64,000 nucleotides of DNA from an uncultured Rikenellaceae bacterium (lineage in GTDB: Bacteria > Bacteroidota > Bacteroidia > Bacteroidales > Rikenellaceae), in contig CALVFY010000010.1 in assembly GCA_944326945.1 (NCBI GenBank), positions 1 through 64,000 of the forward strand. Reading direction: 5' to 3'. The notes beneath the pieces are model-generated. The model searched no databases, was not told the DNA's origin, and saw nothing but the letters and a program-made list of their open reading frames with translations. The position numbers and the translations under genes were made by a program. Position 1 is the stretch's first letter. Each line of letters opens with the position of its first letter. Positions 9,658 through 19,947 of the stretch are shown one piece after another.

Positions 9658-10839
9658 ATGAAAAAAGAGGTGTACGGAGAGTACCGAAGAACCGATCATA
9701 AGTCCCGTGTGCGGAGACGGGGGATGAATCTGTTGGATTATGTCCTGCTGATCGTTACGGTTGTGGGTGCCGTATTGCTTCTTTTGGCCTATATGGCTCG
9801 CTATATCAATCCCAACGACGGATGGGTGTTTGCCTTTATGGGGTTGGCTGCTCCGATTTTCTATATAGTGAATGTGGCGTTGCTGCTCTATTGGGTACTT
9901 CGGTGGAGGGTGTATGCTTTTGTGCCGCTGGTGGTGTTGCTGATTGGGATAGGGGGGATTTCCTCCTTTTTCCGTCCTGTACTCAGTAAGCATTATGTGA
10001 AACCTGTTGCCGAGCGTTCGCTGACGGTGGTCAGTTATAATGTGATGGGTTTTTTGAGCAAGGGAGATCCGCTTCGTGTCTCCACAATGCGGAAAACAGT
10101 CTCTTTTATCGACTCTTTATCGCCCGATCTGCTTTTTATTCAGGAGTATCAGTCCACTCCGAAAGCTCCTTCCCGTGAGATCGACAGTCTGTTGGCCGCA
10201 CTCCCTTATCGTGTGATCAACTATCGGGTATCGGCTACTCCGGGACATGGTTGGGGGTTGGCCATATACAGCCGTTATCCCTTGATTCGGTCGGGACATG
10301 TGGATTTTGAGAATTCGACCAATTCTGCACTTTGGGCCGATGTGGTGATCGAGAAGGGAGACACATTGCGCCTGTTCAACAACCACCTCCAAACCACGTC
10401 GATCAACTCTTCGGATCGGGATTTCATCACTACGCCGGAGTTTATACAGAGTAATCATGAGGAGAAAAAAGAACGGATGCGCAATATTGTTCGTAAATTG
10501 CGGCAGAATTATAAGATAAGAGCCCAGCAAGCCGATTCATTGGCCCCGATGATCTCCTCCAGTCCTTATCCGGTGATCGTGTGCGGAGATTTCAACGATA
10601 CCCCCATGTCTTATGTCTATCATACGATACGGGGAGAGCTTTCGGATGCATTCAACGAAAAGGGACACGGTATGACCAATACTTATCGGGGATTCTTTAA
10701 TCTCTTTAGGATCGATTATGTCCTTCACTCTCCGGAGATCGAAACTCTCAGCTATGCTACACTCTCATCCGATCAATCGGATCATAATCCGGTGCTGGTA
10801 CGGCTGAAATTACCCGAAATAAAATCCGGTCGGAAATAA
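9658..10839 (+). CDS. Membrane-anchored endonuclease/exonuclease/phosphatase-family protein
   Basis: The N-terminus has three hydrophobic segments (about residues 20-115). It is followed by an EEP fold with the expected motifs in order: VVSYNVMGF, FIQEYQS, HGWGLAIYSRYPL, NNHLQTTS, CGDFNDTP and a terminal SDHNP. These are the metal and phosphate ligands of DNase I-like hydrolases, which act on nucleic acids, inositol phosphates or phospholipids; the substrate here is unknown. I use the ATG at 9658. An in-frame TTG at 9640 would add only six residues. The gene ends 5 bp before the convergent efflux operon with no obvious terminator between them. Confidence 0.88.
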   Translation: MKKEVYGEYRRTDHKSRVRRRGMNLLDYVLLIVTVVGAVLLLLAYMARYINPNDGWVFAFMGLAAPIFYIVNVALLLYWVLRWRVYAFVPLVVLLIGIGGISSFFRPVLSKHYVKPVAERSLTVVSYNVMGFLSKGDPLRVSTMRKTVSFIDSLSPDLLFIQEYQSTPKAPSREIDSLLAALPYRVINYRVSATPGHGWGLAIYSRYPLIRSGHVDFENSTNSALWADVVIEKGDTLRLFNNHLQTTSINSSDRDFITTPEFIQSNHEEKKERMRNIVRKLRQNYKIRAQQADSLAPMISSSPYPVIVCGDFNDTPMSYVYHTIRGELSDAFNEKGHGMTNTYRGFFNLFRIDYVLHSPEIETLSYATLSSDQSDHNPVLVRLKLPEIKSGRK

Positions 10840-10844
10840 TCTTT

Positions 10845-12230
10845 TTACAAAATCCGTCCGGAAAGATACAGCAGATTGATCTCAGAAACTTTGGCTTGGT
10901 AAATAGCGTCCAGTTTACGTTCCACCGCTTGCAGATAGCTGCGTTGGATCTCCCTGAATTCGACTCCTGACATGGTTCCCAGACGATACATCTCCATGGC
11001 TGCGTCGAGGTTTTCCAATGCGGCATCAGCCGACTCCTGTTCGAAACCGATCATCATGAAGTTTTTACGGTAGGTGTTGAACAGTCGGGAAATTTCGCTC
11101 GTGACGCCGAGTTGGGTCTGTTGGAGCGACAGTTCGCTGTTGTCGAGTTCGAGTTTGGCGTTTTTGATTTTACGGTTGGTCTCCAGACGATCGAAGAGTT
11201 TGATCGAAGCTGTAAATCCCCAAGTGGCTCCATGTAGTTGACTGAATCGGGGGGCCAGGTTGCCGTTGGCACTGTGATCGAACCGGTAGGCGGCTGTAAA
11301 GTCGAGTGTGGGGTAGCGTGACGAACGGGCAATCTTCAGATCGAGTTCCGAGATTTTTTGTCCGGAACGGGCCAATAGAATCGAAGTATTGTGATCCATA
11401 GCCTCTGTACGTAGCTCTTCCAGAGAGAGCTGGCCGTTCGGAGTGATCGTATCGCACAACTGGGCTTTGGTTTTTAGGTCGATATTCATCATCTCGTAGA
11501 GCATGATGTAGGCGTTTCGAATGATCTCCTGCTGGAGGACCAGTTTTGAACTGTCGGCATTCAGGTCGATTTTTGCTTGTGTTTTTTCCAGCCCGGAGAT
11601 GCTCCCCAGATTGTATTTTTCGAGTGCCTGGTTGTAACGTAGGGTCGAAATAGCCAGATAGAGTTTGGCCGCTTCCAGCCGATTCTGTTCGGTGACGATG
11701 TAATAGTATTGTTCCGAAATGTCCGATACGAGGCGTTCGATATTGCCTCGCAGATTGAGTTCTCCTGCCTTGAGCAGCTCCTTTTGGGTATCATAGGTGG
11801 CGAACATCGACATGCCATCGAACAGACGCCAGTCGAGCGACAGGTCGGCCGAGTAGGTATTGGCGATGTAATCCTGTTTGACAGTAGGTTCATCTCCCCG
11901 GTAGACGTCGCGATTGGAGAGACGTTCCTGACTTTGGTCGAGTTCGGCCGAGAGTACAGGCAGAAAGGGGGCTGCCGTATGGTTGTTTTGGGCGATCTCC
12001 TGCTCATTCCGGGCGATTTTGATCGAGTAATTCCTTTCGATTGCCTCTTTCAGACACTCTTCCAGCGACAGCATTTTCGTATCGGGTGATGGCGCTTCGG
12101 GTTGCATATACTGCAACAAGTCGTTCAGTGTGAGAGGCAGGCTTGTCTGAGGAACCGGATTTTCTGCCCGTACGGGAAGAATGGCAAAAATCAACAGGAC
12201 CAGGGGGGGGAGTATTGTATTGCGAATCAT
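10845..12230 (-). CDS. TolC-family outer-membrane efflux protein
   Basis: The 461-residue protein has a signal peptide ending near residue 22, then two repeats of long amphipathic helices with short strands, as in TolC/OprM-type channel proteins (LEECLKEAIERNYSIKIARNEQEIA in effect at positions 51-75, and the matching LEELRTEAMDHNTSILLARS repeat). It should trimerise into the outer-membrane exit duct for the RND pump encoded immediately upstream. The start is 2 bp after the pump stop codon, so expression is tightly coupled. Confidence 0.93.
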   Translation of the reverse strand: MIRNTILPPLVLLIFAILPVRAENPVPQTSLPLTLNDLLQYMQPEAPSPDTKMLSLEECLKEAIERNYSIKIARNEQEIAQNNHTAAPFLPVLSAELDQSQERLSNRDVYRGDEPTVKQDYIANTYSADLSLDWRLFDGMSMFATYDTQKELLKAGELNLRGNIERLVSDISEQYYYIVTEQNRLEAAKLYLAISTLRYNQALEKYNLGSISGLEKTQAKIDLNADSSKLVLQQEIIRNAYIMLYEMMNIDLKTKAQLCDTITPNGQLSLEELRTEAMDHNTSILLARSGQKISELDLKIARSSRYPTLDFTAAYRFDHSANGNLAPRFSQLHGATWGFTASIKLFDRLETNRKIKNAKLELDNSELSLQQTQLGVTSEISRLFNTYRKNFMMIGFEQESADAALENLDAAMEMYRLGTMSGVEFREIQRSYLQAVERKLDAIYQAKVSEINLLYLSGRIL

Positions 12231-12232
12231 GA

Positions 12233-15200
12233 TTATTTTTCCGATTTGTTGGGGTGGCTGAGATAACTGTAAATAGCGGGAATGACAAACAGCGTAAGGA
12301 ACGTGGCACAGAACATGCCGCCTACGACCGTAATACCCATAGCGATACGGCTTTCCGAACCGGCACCTGTGGAGATGGCCATCGGGAGGATACCCAGAAT
12401 GGTGGCCAAAGAGGTCATCAGAATCGGTCGCAGACGGGATACGGCTGCATCCGTGATGGCGTCGTGTACCGACAGTCCGTGGCCTTTGCGTTGGTTGGCG
12501 AATTCGACGATCAGAATACCGTTTTTAGTGACCAGTCCGATCAACATGATGATGCCGATCTGGCTGAAGATGTTCATCGTCTGCGAGAAGAGATACATCG
12601 ACAGCAAGGCTCCGATCAGGGCCAGCGGTACGGTAAGCATAATGATGAGCGGATCTCGGAAACTTTCGAACTGTGCGGCCAATACCAGATAGATCAGAAT
12701 CAAGGCCAGCGAGAAGGCAAAGATCAGACTCGAGGAACTCTCCACGAAATCTTTCGAGTTACCGCTAAGTGTCGTGCTGAATGTATCGTCGAGCACCTTT
12801 TTCGCAATGCGATCCATCTCTTCCAATCCGTCGCCCAATGTTTTGCCCTTTACCATATCGGCCGATACGGTGGCCGATACAAAACGATTGTAGTGATAAA
12901 GTTTGGGGGGAGTACTGCTTTCGGTCAGAGTGACGAAGTTGTCGAGTTGAATCAATTCGCCTTTGTTGTTGCGCACATAGATGCCGGCCAAATCGGTCGG
13001 TTTGCTTCGGCTCGGCCGATCGAACATACTGAGAATTTCGTATTGTTTCCCGTTCCGGATATAATAGCCGATACGTTGTTCGCTCATGGCCAACTGAAGT
13101 GTTTCGGCGATATTCTGTACCGTGACGCCCATGGTGGCTGCCCGGTCACGATTGATGCTGACGGTCAGTTCCGGTTTGGTAAATTTCAGGTTCACATCCG
13201 AAACCGAAAATACGGGACTGGCTGCAACTTCGTTCATGAATCGTGGCAAGGCTTCGCGCATGGCTTCCAGGCTTTGGGCTTGCAGCACGTATTGTACCGG
13301 AAGACCTCCTTTTTGATTACCGAAGGTCTGTTGTTGGGAAACGATTGTTCGGGCACCGGTCATCTTTGTAAGACGGGGCGTCAGATCGGCTGCGATCTCC
13401 TGCTGGGTACGTTCTCGTTGGTCGGCATCCTTGAGGATGATGGTGAAGTTGGAACTGTTGACCGTGTTCCGCATACCCACCATAGCCAAGTGACCTCCGT
13501 CTTGTTCGGGAACATATTTATTAATGGTATCGGTTACCCGATCGGTATAGGCCAGCATATAGTCGTAGGAGGTGCCTTCCGGTGCGGTCGACGTGGCTTT
13601 CAGCTGCGAACGGTCTTCGAGCGGAGCCATTTCCGAGGGAATTTGCGTCCACAACCAGCCTACTACTCCTAATGTTACCACGAGGATAACCACCGCAATC
13701 CATCGACGTTTGAGGAAGCCGAGCAGACAGCGTTTATAGAATGCGGTAAGCCAGGTAAAGAATGGTTCGGTGATGCGGTAGAGTTTTCCTTGGGTAGAGG
13801 TGCCGCTGAGCATCTTTACCGTGATCATCGGGGTGAAGGTGAGGGCCACAAAGGCGGAGATCACCACGGCTCCGGCGATTACCAGACTGAATTCCCGAAA
13901 CAGACGACCCGTAACACCTTGCAGGAAGACGATAGGGAAGAATACGGCCACCAATGCCACTGTCGTGGAGATAACGGCGAAGAAGATCTCTTGCGTACCC
14001 TTGATACCGGCCTCTTCGGGCGACATGCCTTGTTCGATTTTCGAATAGATATTTTCCATCACCACGATTGCGTCGTCCACCACCAGGCCGATGGCCAGCA
14101 CGATGGCCAGCAAGGTGAGGATATTGATCGAGAAGCCGCAGATGTACATGATGAAGAAGGCTCCGATCAGTGAAACGGGGATAGCCAGTACGGGAATCAA
14201 GGTCGTACGCCATGTTCTCAGGAAGAGGAAGATGATGAGCACCACCAGAACGAAGGCCTCGATGATGGTGTGTTGTACTTCGTTGATCGACTGTCGGATA
14301 AATTTGGTATTATCGAAACCGGTACGAATTACGATATCTTCCGGAAGGTCTTTTTTGATCTGTTCGATCCCTTTGATCGCATTGTCGACGATCGTGATAT
14401 AGTTGGCTCCCGGTTGGGGAATCAGCATACACGACACCATGGTTACACCGTTGCGCTTGAGGATCGAACGGGTATTTTGAGCTTCGATAATAGCCTCGCC
14501 CACATCCGAAAAACGCACAACACGTTCTCCTTCCTGAGAGATGATCAGGTTATTGAAGTCGTCGATGGTCTCCAGACGCCCCAATGTACGGATAATGAGT
14601 TCCGTGTTGTCTCCCTCGATACGACCCGCGGGAAGTTCTATGTTTTCGCGGGTGACCGCATCGCGTACGTCCATCGGGGTCAGCCCGTAAGCGGCCAACA
14701 GCATGGGATCCATCTTCAAACGGATGGACATACGGCGTGAACCACGTACATCCACCGATGAAACGCCCGGAATGGTTTGCAGACGTTCTTTGAAATTGAC
14801 TTCGGCATATTCGCTCAGGTCAATGATCGAACGGATTTCGCTTTCGAGCGTGACACTATAAATAGGTTCCGCATCCGCATCGGCTTTGGTCACGACGGGA
14901 GGATCCACGTCTGCAGGCAGCTTGCGCTGTGCTTCGGATACTTTGTTACGGACGTCGTTGGCGGCCGTCTCCAGATCCACCTCGATATTGAACTCTACGG
15001 TGATGTAACTCGTTCCGTCGGAACTTACGCTGGAGATGGACCGAATACCGGGGATACCGTTGATAGAGGCTTCGAGAGGTTCCGTGATCTGAGTTTCGAT
15101 GACATCTGCGTTGGCTCCGGAGAAGGTCGTACGCACGGAGATGATCGGCGGATCGACACTGGGATAGTCTCGCACGCCGAGGAATGAGAAACCGATAAAA

Positions 15201-15274
15201 CCGATAATCAGTACGAAGATATTGAGTACGGTGGCCAGTACCGGGCGTTTTATGCAGACAGAGGCAAGACTCAT
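12233..15274 (-). CDS. RND-family multidrug efflux permease (HAE1 type)
   Basis: A 1013-residue inner-membrane pump with the AcrB/MexB layout: TM1 near residues 10-30, a large periplasmic porter loop, six central TM segments, a second porter loop and a final TM bundle. The NILTLLAIVLAIGLVVDDAIVVMENI segment (central TM4) carries the paired acidic residues of the proton relay. It is slightly shorter than AcrB. With the adaptor and TolC-like protein it forms a proton-driven tripartite exporter; drugs, bile salts or other amphiphiles are plausible substrates. No local regulator gene is present. Confidence 0.95.
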   Translation of the reverse strand: MSLASVCIKRPVLATVLNIFVLIIGFIGFSFLGVRDYPSVDPPIISVRTTFSGANADVIETQITEPLEASINGIPGIRSISSVSSDGTSYITVEFNIEVDLETAANDVRNKVSEAQRKLPADVDPPVVTKADADAEPIYSVTLESEIRSIIDLSEYAEVNFKERLQTIPGVSSVDVRGSRRMSIRLKMDPMLLAAYGLTPMDVRDAVTRENIELPAGRIEGDNTELIIRTLGRLETIDDFNNLIISQEGERVVRFSDVGEAIIEAQNTRSILKRNGVTMVSCMLIPQPGANYITIVDNAIKGIEQIKKDLPEDIVIRTGFDNTKFIRQSINEVQHTIIEAFVLVVLIIFLFLRTWRTTLIPVLAIPVSLIGAFFIMYICGFSINILTLLAIVLAIGLVVDDAIVVMENIYSKIEQGMSPEEAGIKGTQEIFFAVISTTVALVAVFFPIVFLQGVTGRLFREFSLVIAGAVVISAFVALTFTPMITVKMLSGTSTQGKLYRITEPFFTWLTAFYKRCLLGFLKRRWIAVVILVVTLGVVGWLWTQIPSEMAPLEDRSQLKATSTAPEGTSYDYMLAYTDRVTDTINKYVPEQDGGHLAMVGMRNTVNSSNFTIILKDADQRERTQQEIAADLTPRLTKMTGARTIVSQQQTFGNQKGGLPVQYVLQAQSLEAMREALPRFMNEVAASPVFSVSDVNLKFTKPELTVSINRDRAATMGVTVQNIAETLQLAMSEQRIGYYIRNGKQYEILSMFDRPSRSKPTDLAGIYVRNNKGELIQLDNFVTLTESSTPPKLYHYNRFVSATVSADMVKGKTLGDGLEEMDRIAKKVLDDTFSTTLSGNSKDFVESSSSLIFAFSLALILIYLVLAAQFESFRDPLIIMLTVPLALIGALLSMYLFSQTMNIFSQIGIIMLIGLVTKNGILIVEFANQRKGHGLSVHDAITDAAVSRLRPILMTSLATILGILPMAISTGAGSESRIAMGITVVGGMFCATFLTLFVIPAIYSYLSHPNKSEK

Positions 15275-15322
15275 GATAAGGTTGTTTGGGTTAGGATATG
15301 ATTATTTTAGGGAAGGGTTGAT

Positions 15323-16420
15323 TTAATGAGTGATCTGGAGGGGCGAATTGTCTCTGAGCTGGAGTAATCCGGTAATAATCACACTGTCGCCCTTGTTCAG
15401 ACCTTTCGTGATTTCTACCATGGTTTCTCCGCGAACTCCGGTTGTCACGGGAACCGATACGGCATGATTGTTTTTCACGATCCAAACCTTTTTATGATCG
15501 GCTTCGGGTACGATTGCCTCGGTAGGGATTTGGAGCGTGGATCCTGTTTTCTGGCCGGTAGTGACACTGGCGAACATGCCCGGAAGCAGTTGCATGGAAC
15601 TGTTGTCGAACAGGGCGCGCATGGAGACCGTACGTGTTTTTTCGTCCACTTTGGGGTCTATGGCATAGATGATGGCCCGGTTGATGGTTTTGTTTCCCTC
15701 GGTCGTGAAACTGATGGGCGAGCCTACCCGCGATGCGTGGTGATATTTCTCCGGTATGGAAAATTCCACTTTCAGTTTGGAGTAATCGACCAGTCGTGCG
15801 ATCAATGTATTGGGTTGCAGATAGCTTCCCAGACTGATGTATCGGAATCCGATCACTCCGTCGAATGGCGCACGAATTTCGGTTTTGTCTATTTTCACCT
15901 GGAGCAATTGAATGTCGGCTTCGATCATGTTGTAGTCGGTTTCGATCTGGTCGAAGGCCTCCCGACTGATGGCATCCTTTTCGAGCAGAATGCGATTTCT
16001 GCCCAGTTTTTCCTTGAGCAGATCACGTTGGAAAATGGCTCGTTTCAATTGGGATTGCAGATCGTCGTCATTGACTTTGACCAACAGATCGCCTTTTTTC
16101 ACTGGAGTACCCTCTTTAAAGGTGATTTTTTCCACTTTTCCTGCGATTTCGCTCGAGATATCCACCTCTTCGTTGGGAAGTAGCGTGCCTACGGCGCGAA
16201 TACCCTCGTCCAGCCGCATGAAATCGGCGACATGAACCACAACAGGAACAACGCGATTTCCTTTGCTTTTGCCTTTATTTTCTTTGGTTTGGGCGGCTGC
16301 CGCGCGTTCCGGATCGGGTGTCTCCGGTGAACGGGATGAGAAATAGTTATGCAACAAAATGGCTCCCACAGCGATAACGGGGATGAGGATCAATACCGTG
16401 ATCTTGGATTTACGTACCAT
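15323..16420 (-). CDS. RND efflux periplasmic adaptor (membrane fusion protein)
   Basis: The product has one N-terminal hydrophobic anchor (ITVLILIPVIAVGAILL), then the adaptor domains in order: a beta-barrel and lipoyl half-motif (GKVEKITFKEGTPVKKGDLL), a helical hairpin (about residues 120-180), the second lipoyl half (RAPFDGVIGFRYISLGSYL) and the membrane-proximal domain. It bridges the pump and the outer-membrane channel. I prefer the ATG at 16420 because the protein then opens with MVRKSK and the anchor. An in-frame ATG at 16450 would add ten residues and cannot be excluded. It is the first gene of the three-gene efflux operon. Confidence 0.93.
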   Translation of the reverse strand: MVRKSKITVLILIPVIAVGAILLHNYFSSRSPETPDPERAAAAQTKENKGKSKGNRVVPVVVHVADFMRLDEGIRAVGTLLPNEEVDISSEIAGKVEKITFKEGTPVKKGDLLVKVNDDDLQSQLKRAIFQRDLLKEKLGRNRILLEKDAISREAFDQIETDYNMIEADIQLLQVKIDKTEIRAPFDGVIGFRYISLGSYLQPNTLIARLVDYSKLKVEFSIPEKYHHASRVGSPISFTTEGNKTINRAIIYAIDPKVDEKTRTVSMRALFDNSSMQLLPGMFASVTTGQKTGSTLQIPTEAIVPEADHKKVWIVKNNHAVSVPVTTGVRGETMVEITKGLNKGDSVIITGLLQLRDNSPLQITH

Positions 16421-16563
16421 AGAATAAAAGTAGTCGATAGGGTAGTACATTAAATTATGCGCAAATTACGAAAAATCCGTGAAACGTCCAATTTTAGGGG
16501 GTGAAACGGCAAAATGGCGGGGTCAAATGACTTCGGCAGGTATGTGATTCGGAAAATAATTCG

Positions 16564-16571
16564 TAACTTTG
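16564..16571 (+). promoter_or_regulatory. Candidate -7 element of the YhcH-family gene
   Basis: TAACTTTG matches TAnnTTTG, 40 bp upstream of the ATG at 16612, in the divergent gap with the efflux operon. The -33 element is not clear. Confidence 0.45.
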
Positions 16572-16611
16572 TTTAATCTTTGCGATAGTTAACCTTTTAA
16601 TGTGAATCATT

Positions 16612-17058
16612 ATGATATTGGATGCTGTATCGAACGGAGAGTTTTATAATACGCTAAATCCCCGTTTCGCCAAGGCTTTTGCCTATCTGAAAACGATTGA
16701 TCCCGCTGCGATGGCTGAGGGTAAGTATGAAATCGACGGTAAGGAGATCTTTATGTCGGTTGTGGAAAGAGATCTGAAAACCCCCGAAGAAGCTGCTCTG
16801 GAGGTACATGATAAATATATAGATATTCAGATTGTAGTGGCCGGCCAGGAGAGTTTCGGTTGGAAGGACCGTAAGGTATGTGCTTCGCCGCGGGGAGAGA
16901 TGTCGGTAGAGAAGGACATTCTTTTCTATGACGACAAGCCTTCGACCTATTTCACTTTGCAACCGGGTGAATTCGCTATTTTCTTCCCGGGAGATGCGCA
17001 TGCTCCGCTGGTAGGACAGGGCCATATCAAAAAGTGCATTATTAAGGTGCTTGCTTAA
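16612..17058 (+). CDS. YhcH/YjgK/YiaL-family (DUF386) cupin-like protein
   Basis: A 148-residue single-domain protein with the family signatures DKYIDIQIVVAGQESFGW in the middle and FAIFFPGDAHAPLV near the end, where conserved His and Asp residues line a cupin-like pocket. Members are linked to sugar catabolism (sialic acid or other uncommon sugars; E. coli YhcH, EbgC), and some act as anomer mutarotases or isomerases. No sugar-utilisation genes are adjacent here, so the substrate is unknown. It forms a monocistronic unit ending at a bidirectional terminator shared with fabH. Confidence 0.88.
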   Translation: MILDAVSNGEFYNTLNPRFAKAFAYLKTIDPAAMAEGKYEIDGKEIFMSVVERDLKTPEEAALEVHDKYIDIQIVVAGQESFGWKDRKVCASPRGEMSVEKDILFYDDKPSTYFTLQPGEFAIFFPGDAHAPLVGQGHIKKCIIKVLA

Positions 17059-17076
17059 TTGTCTTGCTCTTAGCGA

Positions 17077-17116
17077 AAAAAATAAACCTCGATCAACTGA
17101 TCGAGGTTTATTTTTT
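17077..17116. terminator. Bidirectional terminator between the YhcH gene and fabH
   Basis: Arms 17081-17095 and 17098-17112 form a perfect 15-bp inverted repeat (AATAAACCTCGATCA / complement) flanked by an A-run on the left and a T-run on the right. It can therefore end transcripts from either side. Confidence 0.9.
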
Positions 17117-17162
17117 ATTCGGTTCCGGTTCGGGAATGCCGTCCCGGGAATAGAGATTCCGT

Positions 17163-18173
17163 CTATTTGGAAAAATCGCCTCCGTCATACGCCCATTTCA
17201 AGAACGTGGATCCCCATGTATATCCTCCGCCGAAAGTGGCCAGAATCAGATTGTCTCCTTTTTTCAGACGACTTTCGTAGTCCCATAGGCAGATCGGAAG
17301 TGTTCCCGCAGTCGTGTTCCCGAATTTGTCGATATTGATCATGCATTTTTCCTTGGGCAGACCCATCCGATGAGCAGTTGCCTCGATAATGCGCAGGTTG
17401 GCTTGATGGGGTACCAGGAAACGGATATCGTCCGGAGTCAGATGGTTGCGTTCCATGAGTTCCACCGAAACGTCTGCCATATTGGAGACAGCGGCTTTAA
17501 ATACGGCTTGTCCTTCCTGATGTACGTAGTGCCATTTGTTGGTGACGGTTTCGATCGTAGAGGGGTAGGCCGAACCGCCTGCTTTCATATACAGGTGTTT
17601 GGCACCTCCTCCGTCGGAATGCAGAATGGCATCCTGGATTCCGAGACCTTCCGTGTTCGGCTCCAGCAATACGGCGCCGGCACCGTCTCCGAAGATCGGA
17701 CAAGTGGTTCTGTCTTCATAGTCGATAATGGACGACATTTTGTCGGCACCCACAATGATCACCTTCTTATAGGTCCCGTTCATAATGAATTGGGCTCCTG
17801 TGTTGAGTGCGAAAAGGAAACCGCTGCATGCAGCCGAGACATCGAATCCGAAGGCATTTTTCAGTCCTGCCTTGTAGCAGATCAGATTGGCTGTCGAGGG
17901 GAAGAACATGTCGGGGGTCACCGTAGCGCAGATCAGCAGGTCGATGTCCTGAGGATCGACACCGGTTTTTTCGAGCAGATCCCGAACGGCTCGTTCGCCG
18001 AGATAGGAGGTGCCTAACCCCTCGCCTTTGAGAATATGTCTGGTTTTGATACCGATACGAGTCATGATCCACTCGTCGGAGGTATCGACCATTTTACTGA
18101 GTTCAAAGTTGTCGAGTATGTATTCGGGCAGGTATGCTCCGACGCCGGTGATGGCGGCTGTAATTTTTCCCAT
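17163..18173 (-). CDS. fabH: FabH, beta-ketoacyl-ACP synthase III
   Basis: The 336-residue thiolase-fold enzyme has the full Cys-His-Asn triad: Cys116 in [11 protein letters not shown], His in VPHQANLRI and Asn in KFGNTTAGT. FabH condenses acyl-CoA with malonyl-ACP to start fatty acid synthesis. It overlaps the plsX stop codon by one base, in the common yceD-rpmF-plsX-fabH order, and is the last gene of that operon. The ATG at 18173 gives the usual N-terminus ([15 protein letters not shown]). Confidence 0.97.
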   Translation of the reverse strand: MGKITAAITGVGAYLPEYILDNFELSKMVDTSDEWIMTRIGIKTRHILKGEGLGTSYLGERAVRDLLEKTGVDPQDIDLLICATVTPDMFFPSTANLICYKAGLKNAFGFDVSAACSGFLFALNTGAQFIMNGTYKKVIIVGADKMSSIIDYEDRTTCPIFGDGAGAVLLEPNTEGLGIQDAILHSDGGGAKHLYMKAGGSAYPSTIETVTNKWHYVHQEGQAVFKAAVSNMADVSVELMERNHLTPDDIRFLVPHQANLRIIEATAHRMGLPKEKCMINIDKFGNTTAGTLPICLWDYESRLKKGDNLILATFGGGYTWGSTFLKWAYDGGDFSK

Positions 18174-19117
18174 TAATTGAAAGTTTCTCGTAATTTATTG
18201 ACCAAATCGGCCTTAACGGTCTTTTCGGTCTGAAGAATCATGTTTTTAATTGCCAAAGGACTCGAACATCCGTGACCGATAATGACGGCACCGTTGATGC
18301 CCAGTACCGGAGTACCTCCTACGCGTTCGTAATTGAGTCGTTCGATGAAACTGTCGTGCACGCCTTGTGCCTTGGCTATTTCATAAAAACCTTCAGCCTG
18401 TTTGAGGATAGTATTACCCACGAAACCGTCGCATACGATTACATCGGCTATGTCTCCCGTAAAAAGATGTTTGGCTTCGATGTTCCCCACGAAATGGAAT
18501 GCGGAGGATTCTGCCATCATTTCGTAAGTGGCCTTGGTTTGGAGATTGCCCTTCTCTTTTTCTTCTCCGATATTGAGCAATGCCACGCGAGGCTCCCGAA
18601 TTCCCAATACATTTTTTGCGTAGATATTTCCGATGATTCCGTATTGGTGTAATACGTCGGGTTTGCAGTCCACATTCAGCCCCACATCCAGCAGTAGCGA
18701 CGGAATTCCTGTGATTGTCGGGATGGTCGACGATATGGCCGGACGAATCACACCGCTAATCTGTTTGACTGTGTACATACACCCGACCATCATCGCGCCA
18801 GTGCTTCCTGCGCTGGCAAATCCGTCTATTTTTTTATGGAGCAGATGCCCGAAGCCGACTGCAATGCTCGAATCCGGTTTTTTGGTGAAAGCCTGAGCCG
18901 GATGGTCTCCCATTTCGATCACCTGCGTAGTGGGTACTATTTCGAAAGTGTCCGTGGGGAGATTTTCCTCACGGAGGATCTGTTCGATCTGTGTCTGGTC
19001 GCCAAACAGGATAATTTTACTATCGCTGTCGAGTTCGGCATGAGCCGCGATGGCTCCCTTCACGACAGCCGACGGAGCATAGTCTCCGCCCATAGCATCT
19101 ATTCCTATTTTCAGCAT
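18173..19117 (-). CDS. plsX: PlsX, acyl-ACP:phosphate acyltransferase
   Basis: A 314-residue protein starting with the diagnostic [21 protein letters not shown] region (positions 1-21). Later PlsX motifs follow, including GSTGAMMVG and [12 protein letters not shown]. It converts acyl-ACP to acyl-phosphate, the acyl donor for PlsY in phosphatidic acid synthesis. It sits between rpmF (29 bp upstream) and fabH (1-bp overlap), linking membrane lipid supply with ribosome synthesis. Confidence 0.97.
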   Translation of the reverse strand: MLKIGIDAMGGDYAPSAVVKGAIAAHAELDSDSKIILFGDQTQIEQILREENLPTDTFEIVPTTQVIEMGDHPAQAFTKKPDSSIAVGFGHLLHKKIDGFASAGSTGAMMVGCMYTVKQISGVIRPAISSTIPTITGIPSLLLDVGLNVDCKPDVLHQYGIIGNIYAKNVLGIREPRVALLNIGEEKEKGNLQTKATYEMMAESSAFHFVGNIEAKHLFTGDIADVIVCDGFVGNTILKQAEGFYEIAKAQGVHDSFIERLNYERVGGTPVLGINGAVIIGHGCSSPLAIKNMILQTEKTVKADLVNKLRETFN

Positions 19118-19146
19118 ATTGGAGTTGCTTGGTGAGCGACCTGACT

Positions 19147-19329
19147 TTATTCTGCTTTTTTCTCTACGGCCAGTTTACCGCGGTAGAAACCGCATTCGGG
19201 ACATACGCGATGGTACAGTACGGCCGAACCGCAGTTGGAGCAGACCGATACCGTAGGAACTTCTGCCTTGTAATGGGTTCTTCTTTTATCTCTCCGAGTT
19301 GAGGAGACTTTGTGTTTAGGATGTGCCAT
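19147..19329 (-). CDS. rpmF: Ribosomal protein bL32
   Basis: A 60-residue basic protein beginning MAHPKHKVSSTRRDKRRTH, the bL32 signature. A CxxC...CxxC zinc ribbon follows (CSNCGSAVLYHRVCPECG). It is part of the large ribosomal subunit. It lies 37 bp downstream of yceD and 29 bp upstream of plsX, the conserved order. Confidence 0.97.
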   Translation of the reverse strand: MAHPKHKVSSTRRDKRRTHYKAEVPTVSVCSNCGSAVLYHRVCPECGFYRGKLAVEKKAE

Positions 19330-19366
19330 GGTTGAAAATGATATTATAAGTTTAACTTCATGTTTA

Positions 19367-19927
19367 CTATTCCATTTTGTCTTTCAACGCTTTCAACTTT
19401 TCGAATGCGGGATTGGGAACTGCGTGTTCTTCGGCCTGCCGTTCGATTCGGTCGAATTCGTCTTGGGTGACGATTTTGAATCGGGCCAGCATATCCGGGT
19501 CGCAGGTCGGAATCCCGTTTTCGTCTGTGGAATGGACTCTCTGGTAGGGCAGGCTCAGACAAATGCTTTCGTATATGTACTGAGCCAGGTTCACTTCCGT
19601 TTCGGCCGGGGAGAGCCACAAGACCTCTCCGTCGTATTCCGCTTCGGTTTCTGAGAAACGAACGATTAATTCGCCGTTATAGTGTACGGGAATCGAACAA
19701 TCTTCCAGACAACGGTCGCAGGCTACGATTACCTCGCCCTCTATCTCCACATTCAGCGTCAGCAGAGTGGTGTTTTTGGTCAATACAACTCCCACATGGG
19801 CATGTCCTCGTTTGATTTCGGAATTTTCGAACGCTTCGAAAAAGCGGTCGTCCACTTCGAAATCGAAACGGTGTTTGCCAATACTGAGCCCTTTGTAGGG
19901 GATGATGTATTTTTTCAAAATATCCAC
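19367..19927 (-). CDS. yceD: YceD/DUF177-family protein
   Basis: A DUF177 protein of about 186 residues. It contains YKGLSIGKHRFDFEVDD at the N-terminus and two conserved cysteines in VACDRCLEDC; an acidic C-terminal half follows. Family members are tied to 23S rRNA maturation or ribosome assembly and sit directly upstream of rpmF, as here. The open frame continues upstream to an ATG at 20056. The promoter at 19948-19978 places the transcript start near 19941, so that ATG would not be transcribed. GTG at 19927 or TTG at 19918 is the likely start. Confidence 0.85.
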   Translation of the reverse strand: MDILKKYIIPYKGLSIGKHRFDFEVDDRFFEAFENSEIKRGHAHVGVVLTKNTTLLTLNVEIEGEVIVACDRCLEDCSIPVHYNGELIVRFSETEAEYDGEVLWLSPAETEVNLAQYIYESICLSLPYQRVHSTDENGIPTCDPDMLARFKIVTQDEFDRIERQAEEHAVPNPAFEKLKALKDKME

Positions 19928-19947
19928 TTCTGTCCGAAAATAGAGCA

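Noticed and set aside
12254-13672. A 472-codon open frame antisense to the RND pump
   Set aside because: It lies wholly inside a strongly supported pump gene; no domain, no promoter.
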